From: Marinimicrobium locisalis
Lineage (GTDB): Bacteria; Pseudomonadota; Gammaproteobacteria; Pseudomonadales; Cellvibrionaceae
Direction of reading: 5' to 3'
Assembly (NCBI RefSeq): GCF_039822625.1
Contig: NZ_JBDLLG010000006.1
Span: 120,853 to 184,852 of the forward strand
Length of the DNA: 64,000 bases
Shown here: piece by piece, positions 15,808 to 24,317 of the stretch
How positions within the stretch are numbered: position 1 is the first letter of the stretch
Layout of the letters: each line of letters begins with the position of its first letter
Program-made: the position numbers and the translations under genes
Notes under the pieces: generated by a model
What the model was told of the DNA's origin: nothing
The model's database searches: none
The model's input: only the letters and a program-made list of their open reading frames with translations

Positions 15808-18021
15808 TTAGAAACGGTAGGTCACGCCCAGCTGCACCGTACGCGGCGCGTTGGGGCGGGCGCCAAACGGGCGGCGGGAAACCAGCTCGCGCTCGTCGGT
15901 GAGGTTGTCCACCACCAATTGAAGGCTCAGATCCGACGACAGCTCGTAGCGGGCGGACAAGTCGAGGGTGGTGTAGGCCGAGAGCCGATCGCGGCCGGTG
16001 GGCTCACCCCGCCCGGGCCGGTCACGCATCTCACCGGAATATTTCACCGCCAGATCCACCTGCCAGTCCAGCGCCACCAAGCCGACACCGAGCCGGGCCT
16101 GGTGGTCGGGTGTATAGGTCAGCTCATCGCCAGCCCGCACCGTGCCCCACTGGGAGAAGCCCGAGGTGAAATCGCTTTGGAAAGCGCTTTCGGTATAGGT
16201 GTAGGCCAGGCTTAAAGGGACATCGAGCCGGTCGTTTAGCGACCAAACCAGATCCCCGGTCAGCTCCAGGCCAGCAATTTCCACGCGGCCGCCGTTGAAC
16301 TCCTCCCCGGGCTCGCAGCCGGCATCGGACACCCGGCAGCGCCCGAGCAGGTTGTCGTAGTCACTGAAAAAGCCGATGGCGTCCAGGGTCAGGTCCCCGT
16401 CCTGATAGCGAAAGCCGTACTCTAGGTTAAGGCTCTCTTCCGGGTCGACTGAGTCGGCCGCGCCCGGGCCGCTGGGGGAGAAGCCCTTGTTCACGCCCAC
16501 CAAAAAGCCGAGCTTATCGGTCCATTCATAGAACACGCCAGCGCCGGGAGTGACGACTTCCTGGGTGTTGCTTCGGTGGCTATTGTCGGCGCGGTTTTTC
16601 ACCTCGCCTTCAATGCGCTCGGCGCGCAGGCCCAGATTGATTTTCCAGGGGCCGCGACGCATTTCGTCGCTCACAAACAGAGCCCAGGCGTCGGTCTCCG
16701 CCCGGTTGTCGGTTTTCAGCGCTCGGTCGGTGACCCCGTCGAAAACCAAGTCTCCGCCCTGCACCCGATACCCATAAGGACGATGGGCGCGGTCCACATA
16801 GTCGTGGTGGTAGCGCAGCCCCACGGCCAGCTCGTGCTGCCACTGGCCCAGACCCAGCTCGTGCTGAAGCTCGGTTTCGAGCCCCTGAGAGCCGTATTCC
16901 CGGGCGTTGTCGGTCACATCGAGCCGATCCGACAGGCCGTCACTGGAGTTGATCTCCCCTCGCAATAAAGACAGCTGCCGCGCGAAAATATCGGGCCGGT
17001 CGAATACCGTGCTCGCACTCAGGTTGGCGGAGTAATCACCACCGGCGGCCGGCGGGGCAAAGAAACCATCAACTTTCTTCCACGAGCGGTCGAAACGGTT
17101 GAGGTACAGTTTGTTGATCCACTGCCAACCGGGAAGGAAGCTTGCCTGATGCAACAGGTGCACCTGGGTATGCTCGGATTCGAAACGATCTGCAACACTG
17201 CCGACATAGCGACGATCCGGGTTGCTGTCGAAATCCTCATCGGTCAGCCCCAGATAGGTCTCATCGGAGTCCTCATCGGCGTAGCCCAGTTTCACGATGA
17301 CGCTCTGGGCAACCGGAGCGCCCGGCCGGGACTCCCACCCCAGTTTGAGGTTGAGGTCATTGCGCTCAAAACCGGTGCTGCCCCCGCCATCGAGCGCCTT
17401 AAACCCGTCGGCGCCGTAGTTGAGCAGATCCAGCTGGTAGCTGAACGGTTCCTGGCTATCGCCGTAGACCAATCGCTCCTTGTGGTAACCGTCGGTACCC
17501 GCGCTGAGCGACACTTGGCCTTCACGCTCGGAGGGCAAGGGGGCTGTCACCAAGTTGACGGCACCGCCCACGGTATGGGGGCCGTAGTGAATCGCGGAGG
17601 GCCCCTTAAACACTTCCACCGCGCTCATACGGTTGACGTTGGGTACGTAGTAGGCCGCCGGTGCCGAATAGGGGGCCGGCGCAATCAGAATGCCGTCTTC
17701 CATTAGGGTGATTTTTTGGCTGCGCTCGGCGGTGGCGCCGCGAATGCCAATGTTGGGCCGCAGGCCGTAGCCATCCTCGGTGCGGATATAGACACCCGGC
17801 ACCTGGGTTAGCAGCTCATTGATGTCGGTTTGGTCAAAGCAAGCGATGGCCTCTTCGTCGAGAAAGCTCGCCGAGCCGGCGGTGGAGCGCACGGCGTCGG
17901 CGCCACCGGTGACTAGTATTTCTTCGTACACCAGCTCGGGCAGTTCAATATTCTGGGCGCTGGCCAGGCCGCTGATCAGCGCCAGCAGCAGGGGCGTGTG
18001 TTTCGATGGCTTCATGTTCAT
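15808..18021 (-). CDS. TonB-dependent outer-membrane receptor, FecA-like
   Basis: 737-aa TonB-dependent receptor for an iron chelate. After a signal peptide ending at LASAQ, a TonB-box-like stretch EEILVTGG precedes the plug: LTQVPGVYIRTEDGYGLRPNIGIRGATAERSQKITLMEDG, then RMSAVEVFKGPSAIHYGPHTVGGAVNLVT. The 22-strand barrel ends VQLGVTYRF with terminal Phe. There is no N-terminal signalling extension, so it does not drive its own sigma factor. The FecA resemblance is in the plug; the true ligand is unknown. It lies 8 nt after the imelysin gene in an operon with a Fur-like box. A second ATG at 18015 may be the real start. Confidence 0.9.
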   Translation of the reverse strand: MNMKPSKHTPLLLALISGLASAQNIELPELVYEEILVTGGADAVRSTAGSASFLDEEAIACFDQTDINELLTQVPGVYIRTEDGYGLRPNIGIRGATAERSQKITLMEDGILIAPAPYSAPAAYYVPNVNRMSAVEVFKGPSAIHYGPHTVGGAVNLVTAPLPSEREGQVSLSAGTDGYHKERLVYGDSQEPFSYQLDLLNYGADGFKALDGGGSTGFERNDLNLKLGWESRPGAPVAQSVIVKLGYADEDSDETYLGLTDEDFDSNPDRRYVGSVADRFESEHTQVHLLHQASFLPGWQWINKLYLNRFDRSWKKVDGFFAPPAAGGDYSANLSASTVFDRPDIFARQLSLLRGEINSSDGLSDRLDVTDNAREYGSQGLETELQHELGLGQWQHELAVGLRYHHDYVDRAHRPYGYRVQGGDLVFDGVTDRALKTDNRAETDAWALFVSDEMRRGPWKINLGLRAERIEGEVKNRADNSHRSNTQEVVTPGAGVFYEWTDKLGFLVGVNKGFSPSGPGAADSVDPEESLNLEYGFRYQDGDLTLDAIGFFSDYDNLLGRCRVSDAGCEPGEEFNGGRVEIAGLELTGDLVWSLNDRLDVPLSLAYTYTESAFQSDFTSGFSQWGTVRAGDELTYTPDHQARLGVGLVALDWQVDLAVKYSGEMRDRPGRGEPTGRDRLSAYTTLDLSARYELSSDLSLQLVVDNLTDERELVSRRPFGARPNAPRTVQLGVTYRF

Positions 18022-18029
18022 TCCCGCGA

Positions 18030-19262
18030 TCAGTCGTTGTCGGATTGCCCGCGCTCGGGCAAGTCGAGATTGACGATGGTGACGAAATCCGTGCGCAGAC
18101 GGTCGGTCACCCGCTTGAGGTAAGCGTGGGCGGCGCAGGCCCCTGGGTAATTGTCCGCCGGGTTTGCCGTGGCATTAAGGCAGTCCTGTGCGCTGCCGGA
18201 GTCGAGCTGGGCGCGCATTTCCTGAAGGAGAGAGGGGCTTGAGTACCCCGACCGGACGTCGGCGTCGATAATGGCATCCTTGAACGCTTCCATTACCTCG
18301 GGAAAGCCTTCGTGCACAAAGATGTCGTCAAAGCCCAGTCCATTACCACCGGTAAAACCCTGCAGAAATGCTTTCATATTAATTTGAATGTTGCTCATGG
18401 AGCTTTCGCTGTAAGGCGACTCGACCGCGTCCGGACAGGCAACGGCGCTGCACCCGGCATGGAGGCCCGTAGGAACGCCCAGTTTGCGATCTTTGGCCTG
18501 CAGTTCAATGTAAAAGAGCGCATCGGAGAGGGCTTTTAAGTTCGCCTCCTGATTGGCGGGATTGACCCACTCAAAACGGTAGTCCCCGCCCTCCGGCTCC
18601 CAGGCTTCCACCAGTGTTTGGGAGGCATCGACAATGTCATCGGCCAGGCGCTGGGCATAGTCGCACCGCTGTTGCCGCCGGGTTTGCTCGGGCAAGTTAT
18701 TCCAGCCTTGGGTCTCACTGATTTGCGACGGGCAATGATGGGTCAGGTCCTCGGAGAACAAAAGGTACTCCAACGCATCCAGGCCGCGGGCGTTGACCGA
18801 GCGCGTGCGAAGATCGAAGCCCTCCTCCTGGGCCAACACCACACTTTGGTCCACCGCGCATTCACTCAAAGGGGCGCTGCTGCCAAAAGAGTAAATTCGG
18901 TTGCGCAAGGCGCCACCATTGGCCGCCAGCGGGCCCACCTGGAACAGCTCTACCCGCTGCCATTGTTCCATGACTCTGCGCCACTGATAGCGCACCCGTC
19001 CAATGTCCGCGATGCGGCCGGGCTCATTTAAGGCTTCACAGTAGAACTGCACCGAATGGATCCCCTCGGCAAGTTCATCCGCCTGCTCCCCAAAGGCCCG
19101 ATATTCAGGCAGAAACACATTGTCCGCGTAGTTGGCCATCATGCCCTGATAGTCAAAGCCACGGGCGGTTTCCGATTCGGTAGTGTCGGATTGGTCGTCA
19201 CCGACACAGGCACTTAGTGACAGGGCGATAAGCGTCATCGCCCAACAGCGGATTGATGTCAC
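18030..19262 (-). CDS. Imelysin-like (peptidase M75/IrpA family) lipoprotein
   Basis: 410-aa lipoprotein (lipobox LSLSAC, Cys19). Imelysin-fold proteins are periplasmic or surface iron-handling proteins. Typical segments: YADNVFLPEYRAFGEQADEL near the start, WQRVELFQVGPLA, and ARGLDALEYLLFSED, which occupies the place of the family GxHxxE motif. Here the histidine is replaced by aspartate (GLDALE), so canonical metal binding is altered. Six or more cysteines (FYCEAL, SECAVD, HCPSQ, GCSAVACPD, DCLN, GACAAH) suggest disulfides. It is the second gene of the DUF4856-imelysin-receptor-hydroxylase operon and is preceded by a strong hairpin. Confidence 0.85.
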   Translation of the reverse strand: MTSIRCWAMTLIALSLSACVGDDQSDTTESETARGFDYQGMMANYADNVFLPEYRAFGEQADELAEGIHSVQFYCEALNEPGRIADIGRVRYQWRRVMEQWQRVELFQVGPLAANGGALRNRIYSFGSSAPLSECAVDQSVVLAQEEGFDLRTRSVNARGLDALEYLLFSEDLTHHCPSQISETQGWNNLPEQTRRQQRCDYAQRLADDIVDASQTLVEAWEPEGGDYRFEWVNPANQEANLKALSDALFYIELQAKDRKLGVPTGLHAGCSAVACPDAVESPYSESSMSNIQINMKAFLQGFTGGNGLGFDDIFVHEGFPEVMEAFKDAIIDADVRSGYSSPSLLQEMRAQLDSGSAQDCLNATANPADNYPGACAAHAYLKRVTDRLRTDFVTIVNLDLPERGQSDND

Positions 19263-19328
19263 GGTGGGACTCCTATTGGTTTATTCACATTGCCAGTGGG
19301 TAGCACTGATTAAAGGCGCCAGACGCAC

Positions 19329-19360
19329 AAAAGGTGAGTGCCCGAAGGCACTCACCTTTT
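19329..19360 (-). terminator. Strong intra-operon hairpin (terminator or attenuator)
   Basis: Perfect 14-bp inverted repeat (AAAAGGTGAGTGCC and complement) with loop CGAA, in the 158-nt gap between the DUF4856 gene and the imelysin gene. Read on the minus strand the stem ends in TTTT. It should stop or reduce transcription after the first gene, giving more DUF4856 product than downstream products. Confidence 0.65.
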
Positions 19361-19420
19361 CCCTAGCTACTGGCGCTTTTCTCGCCGCCAGCGCTTTGCT
19401 CGCCACTGACGCTCCGTGGC

Positions 19421-20950
19421 TTACCAGTTTTGGACGTTCTCGGCATCAAAGCCGTAAGCCGCTTCCATCAGGTCACGGGCCGTCATCAGGTCAGTCGCGT
19501 ACTGCTCGACACCACCTTCATACGCCTCGCCGTTCTGCTGGCCGTTGGGCAGCACGGGGGCATCACCCATCAGAGAAAGCACGTCTTTGAGATCCGCCAG
19601 TGCCTCGGCATCGGCACGGAACGGCGACTCGGGGCTAAACTGCAGACCCAGGGCGAAGCCCTTCATTTCGCTCCAGTGCTTGGCGAGGTTTTTGTAATGC
19701 CCCAAGTCCTGGAAGGCGCCCTCCTGATAAGCATCGATATCGGCCAAAGTGTCGTTGATGTAGTGCACCACGGTGGCCGCCACGCATTTTTCCCAGGTCA
19801 GGGCGGCGGTTTCAATTTCCGCATCCAGCTCGGCTTGCATGTCTGCGGTCAACTCACCGTTTTCCGCCGCCGCACGCAGGATGGCTCGGCCGGCCAGAAA
19901 CGCTTCAAAAACCTCTGTGGTGTAGTCGGTGGGGCTGGCGTTGTCCGCTGTGCCGGCATCGCGTTTGGCGCAGTTGGTGGAGTTGCCAAAGTTGTACTCG
20001 CTACGGATGTCGATGGCGTCGTCGCCGTTGGTGTCTTTGTAGCCAATGTTGCGGATTTCATCGAGGGTGTAGTCCCCATAGTCCCGAGCGGCACCAAAGT
20101 AACCAAAGGCTTCGTCCCAGTTGTGCTCACCTTCGGTAAAGGTATTGTCGCCCTCGATCTCCAGCATGTTGGCGAAATCGGCCTGCAGGTAGTCGTTGGT
20201 GCCTTGGGAGAAGGCCACCGCGCCCAACAGGAACTTCTGGGTCAGTTGACGGTAATCACGGCCATGGGCGTCCACGGTGACAGTATCCAGCGCTACGGCG
20301 CCATCGACCGTTTCGATTTGGGGGGCTTCCCCGTCGGTGGCCTCTTCGGCCAGAGCCGCGAAGTAGTGATCCACCAGGTCCACCGGCCGGGCATCGGCTT
20401 GCAGCCCGTCTTCCCAACCAAAGAATTCATCGTTAATCAGCTTATCGGCTTCGCCATTACCCTGGCCGTCACCACCGGCAATTTTGCCGATCAGGTCTTT
20501 GCCGCTTGCAATGGCGCCATAGGTCAGCTCACCGGAGTTTTCCGGCAGAATGTTCATTCCGCCCAGATCACGAGCGTTGAATTGGGTGGTAATGTCGTCG
20601 GAGGTGGCGGCGTCAAAACGGAAGTAAAAATTCAAATCCGCCTGGACATCCTGCGCGACGTCTTCCTGCAGGCTCTTAATCTCTACCACCAGATCGTCAA
20701 TGAGAATGTGTCGTTTGGTTTGCCCGGTATAGGACACCGTCTCTTCCCCATCGGCGTTCGGGAAGGTATAGGTCGTCGGCACATCGGAGCCGTCTTCGTT
20801 GTCCTCTTCGTCACCATTGTCCTCGTCGGTGTCCGGGGTTTCGGTCTCCGGCTCGTCCTGGCCATTGTCATTATTACTGCTGCCGCCGCACGCACTCAGC
20901 GTCAGGGCGCCTAGAATCATCAAAAGCAGGGCTGACCATCGAAAATTCAC
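19421..20950 (-). CDS. DUF4856 lipoprotein
   Basis: 509-aa predicted lipoprotein (lipobox LTLSAC, Cys21) followed by an acidic, low-complexity linker rich in Asp, Glu and Asn (residues 24-57). The body is the DUF4856 domain: NAEGEE-like YTFPNADGEETVSYTGQTKRH, FNARDLGGMNILPENSGELTYG, VDAHGRDYRQLTQKFLLGAVAFSQGTNDYL, GEHNWDEAFGYFGAARDYGDY and DTNGDDAIDIRSEYNFG, a calcium-loop-like Asp-rich stretch. Family function is unknown; members recur beside imelysin and TonB-receptor genes. It is first in the operon and carries the Fur-like box upstream (141 nt before the start). Confidence 0.85.
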   Translation of the reverse strand: MNFRWSALLLMILGALTLSACGGSSNNDNGQDEPETETPDTDEDNGDEEDNEDGSDVPTTYTFPNADGEETVSYTGQTKRHILIDDLVVEIKSLQEDVAQDVQADLNFYFRFDAATSDDITTQFNARDLGGMNILPENSGELTYGAIASGKDLIGKIAGGDGQGNGEADKLINDEFFGWEDGLQADARPVDLVDHYFAALAEEATDGEAPQIETVDGAVALDTVTVDAHGRDYRQLTQKFLLGAVAFSQGTNDYLQADFANMLEIEGDNTFTEGEHNWDEAFGYFGAARDYGDYTLDEIRNIGYKDTNGDDAIDIRSEYNFGNSTNCAKRDAGTADNASPTDYTTEVFEAFLAGRAILRAAAENGELTADMQAELDAEIETAALTWEKCVAATVVHYINDTLADIDAYQEGAFQDLGHYKNLAKHWSEMKGFALGLQFSPESPFRADAEALADLKDVLSLMGDAPVLPNGQQNGEAYEGGVEQYATDLMTARDLMEAAYGFDAENVQNW

Positions 20951-21091
20951 ACACTTCTCCTAATTCGGTTTTCTGTCGGTAATTGTCTGTTATTTCCAGT
21001 GTTTAACGCTGTGATTTCCCGCATTGCCCCCCATTCGGGGAACGGTGGCGTCGCTCACAGCCCACCATAAGCTGCCAATAGTATATGGAAA

Positions 21092-21106
21092 TGACTATGA
21101 TTATCA
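21092..21106 (-). promoter_or_regulatory. Fur-box-like operator upstream of the DUF4856 operon
   Basis: On the minus strand TGATAAT-C-ATAGTCA matches the 7-1-7 Fur consensus (TGATAATnATTATCA) at 12 of 14 informative positions. It lies 142-156 bp upstream of the DUF4856 start and 79 bp from the divergent DUF488 start. Iron repression of the receptor operon is the natural reading. The remaining 20951-21091 sequence shows nothing else recognisable. Confidence 0.65.
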
Positions 21107-21184
21107 AATCCAACTGGTCGAAATTCTTATTGCTATTTGAATGACAAAAGCCCGCCCAGGGCAATCAATGCTACTATTGGCCTC

Positions 21185-21601
21185 ATGGACTATCAGATTC
21201 TCTTTAAACGCGTCTATGAGCCCGCCGCCGACACGGACGGCCACCGGGTGCTGGTCGACCGGCTCTGGCCCAGGGGCAAGCGCCGGGACGAACTGGCCTT
21301 GACGGAGTGGTATCGGAACGCCTCCCCCTCCCCGGCGCTGCGCCGCGCCTGGCATCGGGGCGATATTGATGAAGACCGTTTCGCGGCAGATTACGGCGAC
21401 GATCTGAATACTCACCCGGAAAAGCTGACGCCGTTGATGAAGCTGGCTCGAGACGACCGGCTGACCCTGCTGACCGCCAGCCGAGACCCGGCCCACTCCC
21501 ATCTCCCGCAACTGCGCCGAGCATTACTGAACCAGCTTGAGCAGGAAGATGCCCAGGCCGACGGCCGGGAGCCCAGCTCTCCCCCTTGTTACGCTAGTTA
21601 A
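21185..21601 (+). CDS. DUF488 family protein (second paralogue)
   Basis: 138-aa protein with the DUF488 pattern: LFKRVYEPAADTDGHRVLVDRLWPRGKRRDELALTEWYRNASPSP, then RFAADYGDDL and LTLLTASRDPAHSHLPQLRRAL. It is a paralogue of the 7659 gene but more Arg/Leu-rich. The ATG at 21185 matches the start of the family domain; an upstream frame from 21137 would add sixteen unrelated residues. A ~17-residue C-terminal tail (EDAQADGREPSSPP) lies beyond the family end. It is followed by kdkA after 30 nt, possibly one transcript. Function unknown. Confidence 0.82.
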   Translation: MDYQILFKRVYEPAADTDGHRVLVDRLWPRGKRRDELALTEWYRNASPSPALRRAWHRGDIDEDRFAADYGDDLNTHPEKLTPLMKLARDDRLTLLTASRDPAHSHLPQLRRALLNQLEQEDAQADGREPSSPPCYAS

Positions 21602-21631
21602 CCGGCAACCACCCCGGATATCGCCACCTCC

Positions 21632-22345
21632 ATGAGCCAACCCTCCTACCGACGAATTGACCGCGGCCACCATCACGCACTGGTGAACACCGACATCACT
21701 GGCGAGGTCCATTTGGATAGCTTCAACCCCGAGACCTGGGGAGAGTTAGCCACCCCCGTCTCCGGCAGCGGTCGCGGTTCGGCCTGGTTTCTGGAAGCCG
21801 GGAGCGGGTGGGTGTTGCGCCACTATCGGCGCGGGGGCCTGCCGGGCAAGCTGCTCAAAGACGCCTATCTGTACCTGGGGGAGGCCTCGGTTCGCTCCTT
21901 CAATGAATTCCGCCTGCTGCAGGCACTCCACGGCCAGGGCCTGCCGGTGCCCCGCCCCATCGCCGCCTGTTACGCCCGCCACGGTTTGAACTACCGGGCC
22001 GCGATCATTCTGGAACGGTTGCCTCACACCCGTTCACTACTGTCGCTCAATAGCCAAACCGACCGACCACTCTGGGAAGCGGCGGGCGCATGTATTCGCC
22101 GGTTTCACGAGGCCGGGGTTTATCACGCTGATTTAAACGCAACCAATGTGCTGGTGAACCCCGATTCCGGGCAGGTCTATCTGATCGACTTCGACCGCGC
22201 ACAACAACGCTCCGCCCCGGCAGGAGACACCGGATGGAAACGAGCCAACCTCAAGCGCCTCCAGCGAGGCGTCGAAAAACACTGGCCCGGCAATGCCGGT
22301 TCACCCACGCCTTTTATTAAAGCGCTGAAACAAGGTTACCGCTGA
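21632..22345 (+). CDS. kdkA: 3-deoxy-D-manno-octulosonic acid (Kdo) kinase
   Basis: 237-aa cytoplasmic kinase of the KdkA/WaaP lipopolysaccharide family, phosphorylating Kdo in the inner core. Kinase-like landmarks: GSGRGSAWFLEAGSGWVLRHYRRGGLPGKLLKDAYLYLGEASVRSFNEF (nucleotide loop and RHYRRGG), the catalytic loop YHADLNATNVLV with its Asp, and the metal-binding LIDFDRAQQR. It opens a plus-strand set of envelope sugar genes running to 26.5 kb. A single-Kdo phosphorylated core would be expected, as in Haemophilus and Vibrio; that is inference. Confidence 0.9.
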   Translation: MSQPSYRRIDRGHHHALVNTDITGEVHLDSFNPETWGELATPVSGSGRGSAWFLEAGSGWVLRHYRRGGLPGKLLKDAYLYLGEASVRSFNEFRLLQALHGQGLPVPRPIAACYARHGLNYRAAIILERLPHTRSLLSLNSQTDRPLWEAAGACIRRFHEAGVYHADLNATNVLVNPDSGQVYLIDFDRAQQRSAPAGDTGWKRANLKRLQRGVEKHWPGNAGSPTPFIKALKQGYR

Positions 22346-22443
22346 AAAACGACCTGCTAGCAAGCCCCTTTGCCGTGATAGAATGCCGGCCGTTTTGCCG
22401 CCCCGACGACCGGGCCCTTGAGTGATCGCACGGGTTTGCTGCC

Positions 22444-23328
22444 ATGTATGACGGACTTCGCCTCGCCTTTTTCCGACTGGCCGCCAAGGGCTGGGTGCCA
22501 CCTCAGTGGTTCGAGCCCAACCTGCCGCCGGTGGCCTCCCGCGCGGCCAAGACCGGTCATCTGAGTTTGGAAGTGGTCAGCCACTGCTGGAACTATTCGC
22601 ACTTCCTCGCCTACCAGCTCAGTTCGCTCGTGCTTTTTCCACCGCACAACCTTTCCGTCACCATGACGGTCTTCTATTGCCCGGAGGACGAGCAGACCGA
22701 GCGCCTTCTGGCCTTCTTTTCCGAGCAGTCCGTTCCCGGGGTGACCTGGAACTGGCAACCGCTGCCGCGCCAGCAGCTTTTCCGCCGAGGCATCGGCCGC
22801 AACAAGGCGGCGCTGGAAACCCATGCCGACTGGGTCTGGTTTACCGATTGCGACTTGATGTTCCGTGAGGGCTGTCTCGATGTGCTCGCGGAACAATTGC
22901 AGAACCGGCAAAGCGCTCTGGTATTCCCCAGGGAAGAGCGCTGCACTGACCTGCTCGCCGAAGACAACCCCATGCTCAAAGCCGGAACGGGGGAGCCCCA
23001 GGTGCTGGATATCGATACGTCATCCTTCACTTCGAAATTTCCTTCCAAGGCCACCGGGCCGTTACAGATCGCCCATGGCGATGTGTGCCGCGCGGTGGGC
23101 TACTGTCGCAATATCGACTTGTACCAACAGCCCACCGAGCAATTTGCCAAATGTCATGAGGACCGAGCCTTTCGCTGGCTGATTCGCAGCCAGGGGGAGC
23201 CACTCCCCATTCCCGGGGTTTATCGTATCCGCCATATCGCCAAGGGGCGCTACACGGGCAGCAAAGCCAATACCGGCGTGAGAACCGCCCTGCGGCGCCT
23301 ACAATCCTGGCTGAGGGACCGCGCCTGA
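22444..23328 (+). CDS. Glycosyltransferase, GT-A fold
   Basis: 294-aa cytoplasmic or membrane-associated glycosyltransferase. The GT-A signature is HLSLEVVSHCWNYSHFLAYQLSSL (family-2-like first strand), followed by the metal-binding WVWFTDCDLMFREGCLDVL, where DCD takes the place of DXD. ATGPLQIAHGDVCRAVGYC and KCHEDRAFRWLIRS hold the likely acceptor-side and catalytic acidic residues. No membrane helix is evident. It lies 98 nt after kdkA, and its stop overlaps the next start (TGATG at 23326-23330), so it is coupled to the DUF6492 gene. Sugar specificity unknown; LPS core assembly is inferred from neighbours. Confidence 0.8.
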   Translation: MYDGLRLAFFRLAAKGWVPPQWFEPNLPPVASRAAKTGHLSLEVVSHCWNYSHFLAYQLSSLVLFPPHNLSVTMTVFYCPEDEQTERLLAFFSEQSVPGVTWNWQPLPRQQLFRRGIGRNKAALETHADWVWFTDCDLMFREGCLDVLAEQLQNRQSALVFPREERCTDLLAEDNPMLKAGTGEPQVLDIDTSSFTSKFPSKATGPLQIAHGDVCRAVGYCRNIDLYQQPTEQFAKCHEDRAFRWLIRSQGEPLPIPGVYRIRHIAKGRYTGSKANTGVRTALRRLQSWLRDRA

Positions 23329-24317
23329 TGAGTCACACCACACGCGCCGAGGAGCTCGACTCCAAGCCCCCCAACGCCGATACCATTGTGCTGACGCCCA
23401 CCTGGGCAGGGGACCTGGATCATTTCCGGTTGCTGCGCGCCTCTCTCGCGCGCTCGCCCCTGGCGACCCTTGAGCATCATGTGGTGGTCCAAACCGAGGA
23501 TTTACCGCTATTCCGCACTTTTGCCGAAGAGCCAAACGTGGTGCTGCGTTCCACGGCCGAGGTGCTGCCTCCCATCGTAGAGAAACGGCGGCAGCGGGCC
23601 CGCCACATTGGCGCCCACGCCGGCCGACACTTGACCCGCATCAGCGGCAGCCTGCGCCGAAACCTGGGCTGGCCACGTTGGCCCTCCTACACCGGCTGGC
23701 ATACGCAGCAGTTATGCAAGCTGGCGGTGGCGAGCGCGACCGGCCGAGCTACCACCATCGTGCTGGACTCCGATGTGGTCGTGACCCCGGCGGCGCAGGT
23801 GCGAGACTTTCGCACCCCGGGGGCCGTGGTGTGCTTCGCCCGATGGCAGCCAGTCGGCACCCTCAAAGGCAAGGTACGCAAGTGGGTGGACAGCGCCGCC
23901 AAGCTGACCGGGCGCTCGCCCTTGAATGAGGAGGATGAAGTAAACACTTACTTCGACACCCCCTTTGTGCTTGATGGTGAGGCAGTGTGGGCAATGCTCG
24001 CGCACCTGGAGCAGCAAAGCGGCCTGCCCTGGTGGCAGCACCTACTGAACCAGCCGCCGCGCCGCTGGTCCGAGTTCGGTCTCTACAAACAATACTTGAA
24101 AAGCTGGAGCCAACAGCCCGTCGACTGGCGGGCGCCGGAACTCATGCAATATATTTTCGACACCAGTAACGCCGAAGCGGTGGTCCAGCAAGTGACTCAC
24201 TTGTTCCAGAGGCCCGACATCCACTACATTACGCTTCACTCTCAGAGCAGCGGCAAACATAACTGGCGCGCTAGCGACTACACGGAACGCCTGCTTGGAT
24301 GGATCAACACGCTATGA
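23328..24317 (+). CDS. DUF6492 family protein, glycosyltransferase-like
   Basis: 329-aa protein resembling the DUF6492 group, predicted GT-A-type enzymes. It starts TIVLTPTWAGDLDHFRLLRASLARSP, a nucleotide-sugar-binding first strand, and has TTIVLDSDVVVTP, a DSD motif in the DXD position. The middle (YTGWHTQQLCKLAVAS) and the C-terminus (FGLYKQYLKSW, IHYITLHSQS) follow the family. It is translationally coupled to the gene before (1-nt overlap) and to the ligase-like gene after (4-nt ATGA overlap), so all three probably work on one glycan. Activity has not been shown for close relatives as far as I know. Confidence 0.7.
   Translation: MSHTTRAEELDSKPPNADTIVLTPTWAGDLDHFRLLRASLARSPLATLEHHVVVQTEDLPLFRTFAEEPNVVLRSTAEVLPPIVEKRRQRARHIGAHAGRHLTRISGSLRRNLGWPRWPSYTGWHTQQLCKLAVASATGRATTIVLDSDVVVTPAAQVRDFRTPGAVVCFARWQPVGTLKGKVRKWVDSAAKLTGRSPLNEEDEVNTYFDTPFVLDGEAVWAMLAHLEQQSGLPWWQHLLNQPPRRWSEFGLYKQYLKSWSQQPVDWRAPELMQYIFDTSNAEAVVQQVTHLFQRPDIHYITLHSQSSGKHNWRASDYTERLLGWINTL

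Noticed and set aside
19430..20914. Open frame of 494 codons antisense to the DUF4856 gene
   Set aside because: The minus-strand frame has a lipobox, domain motifs and a promoter; the plus-strand product has no family features.
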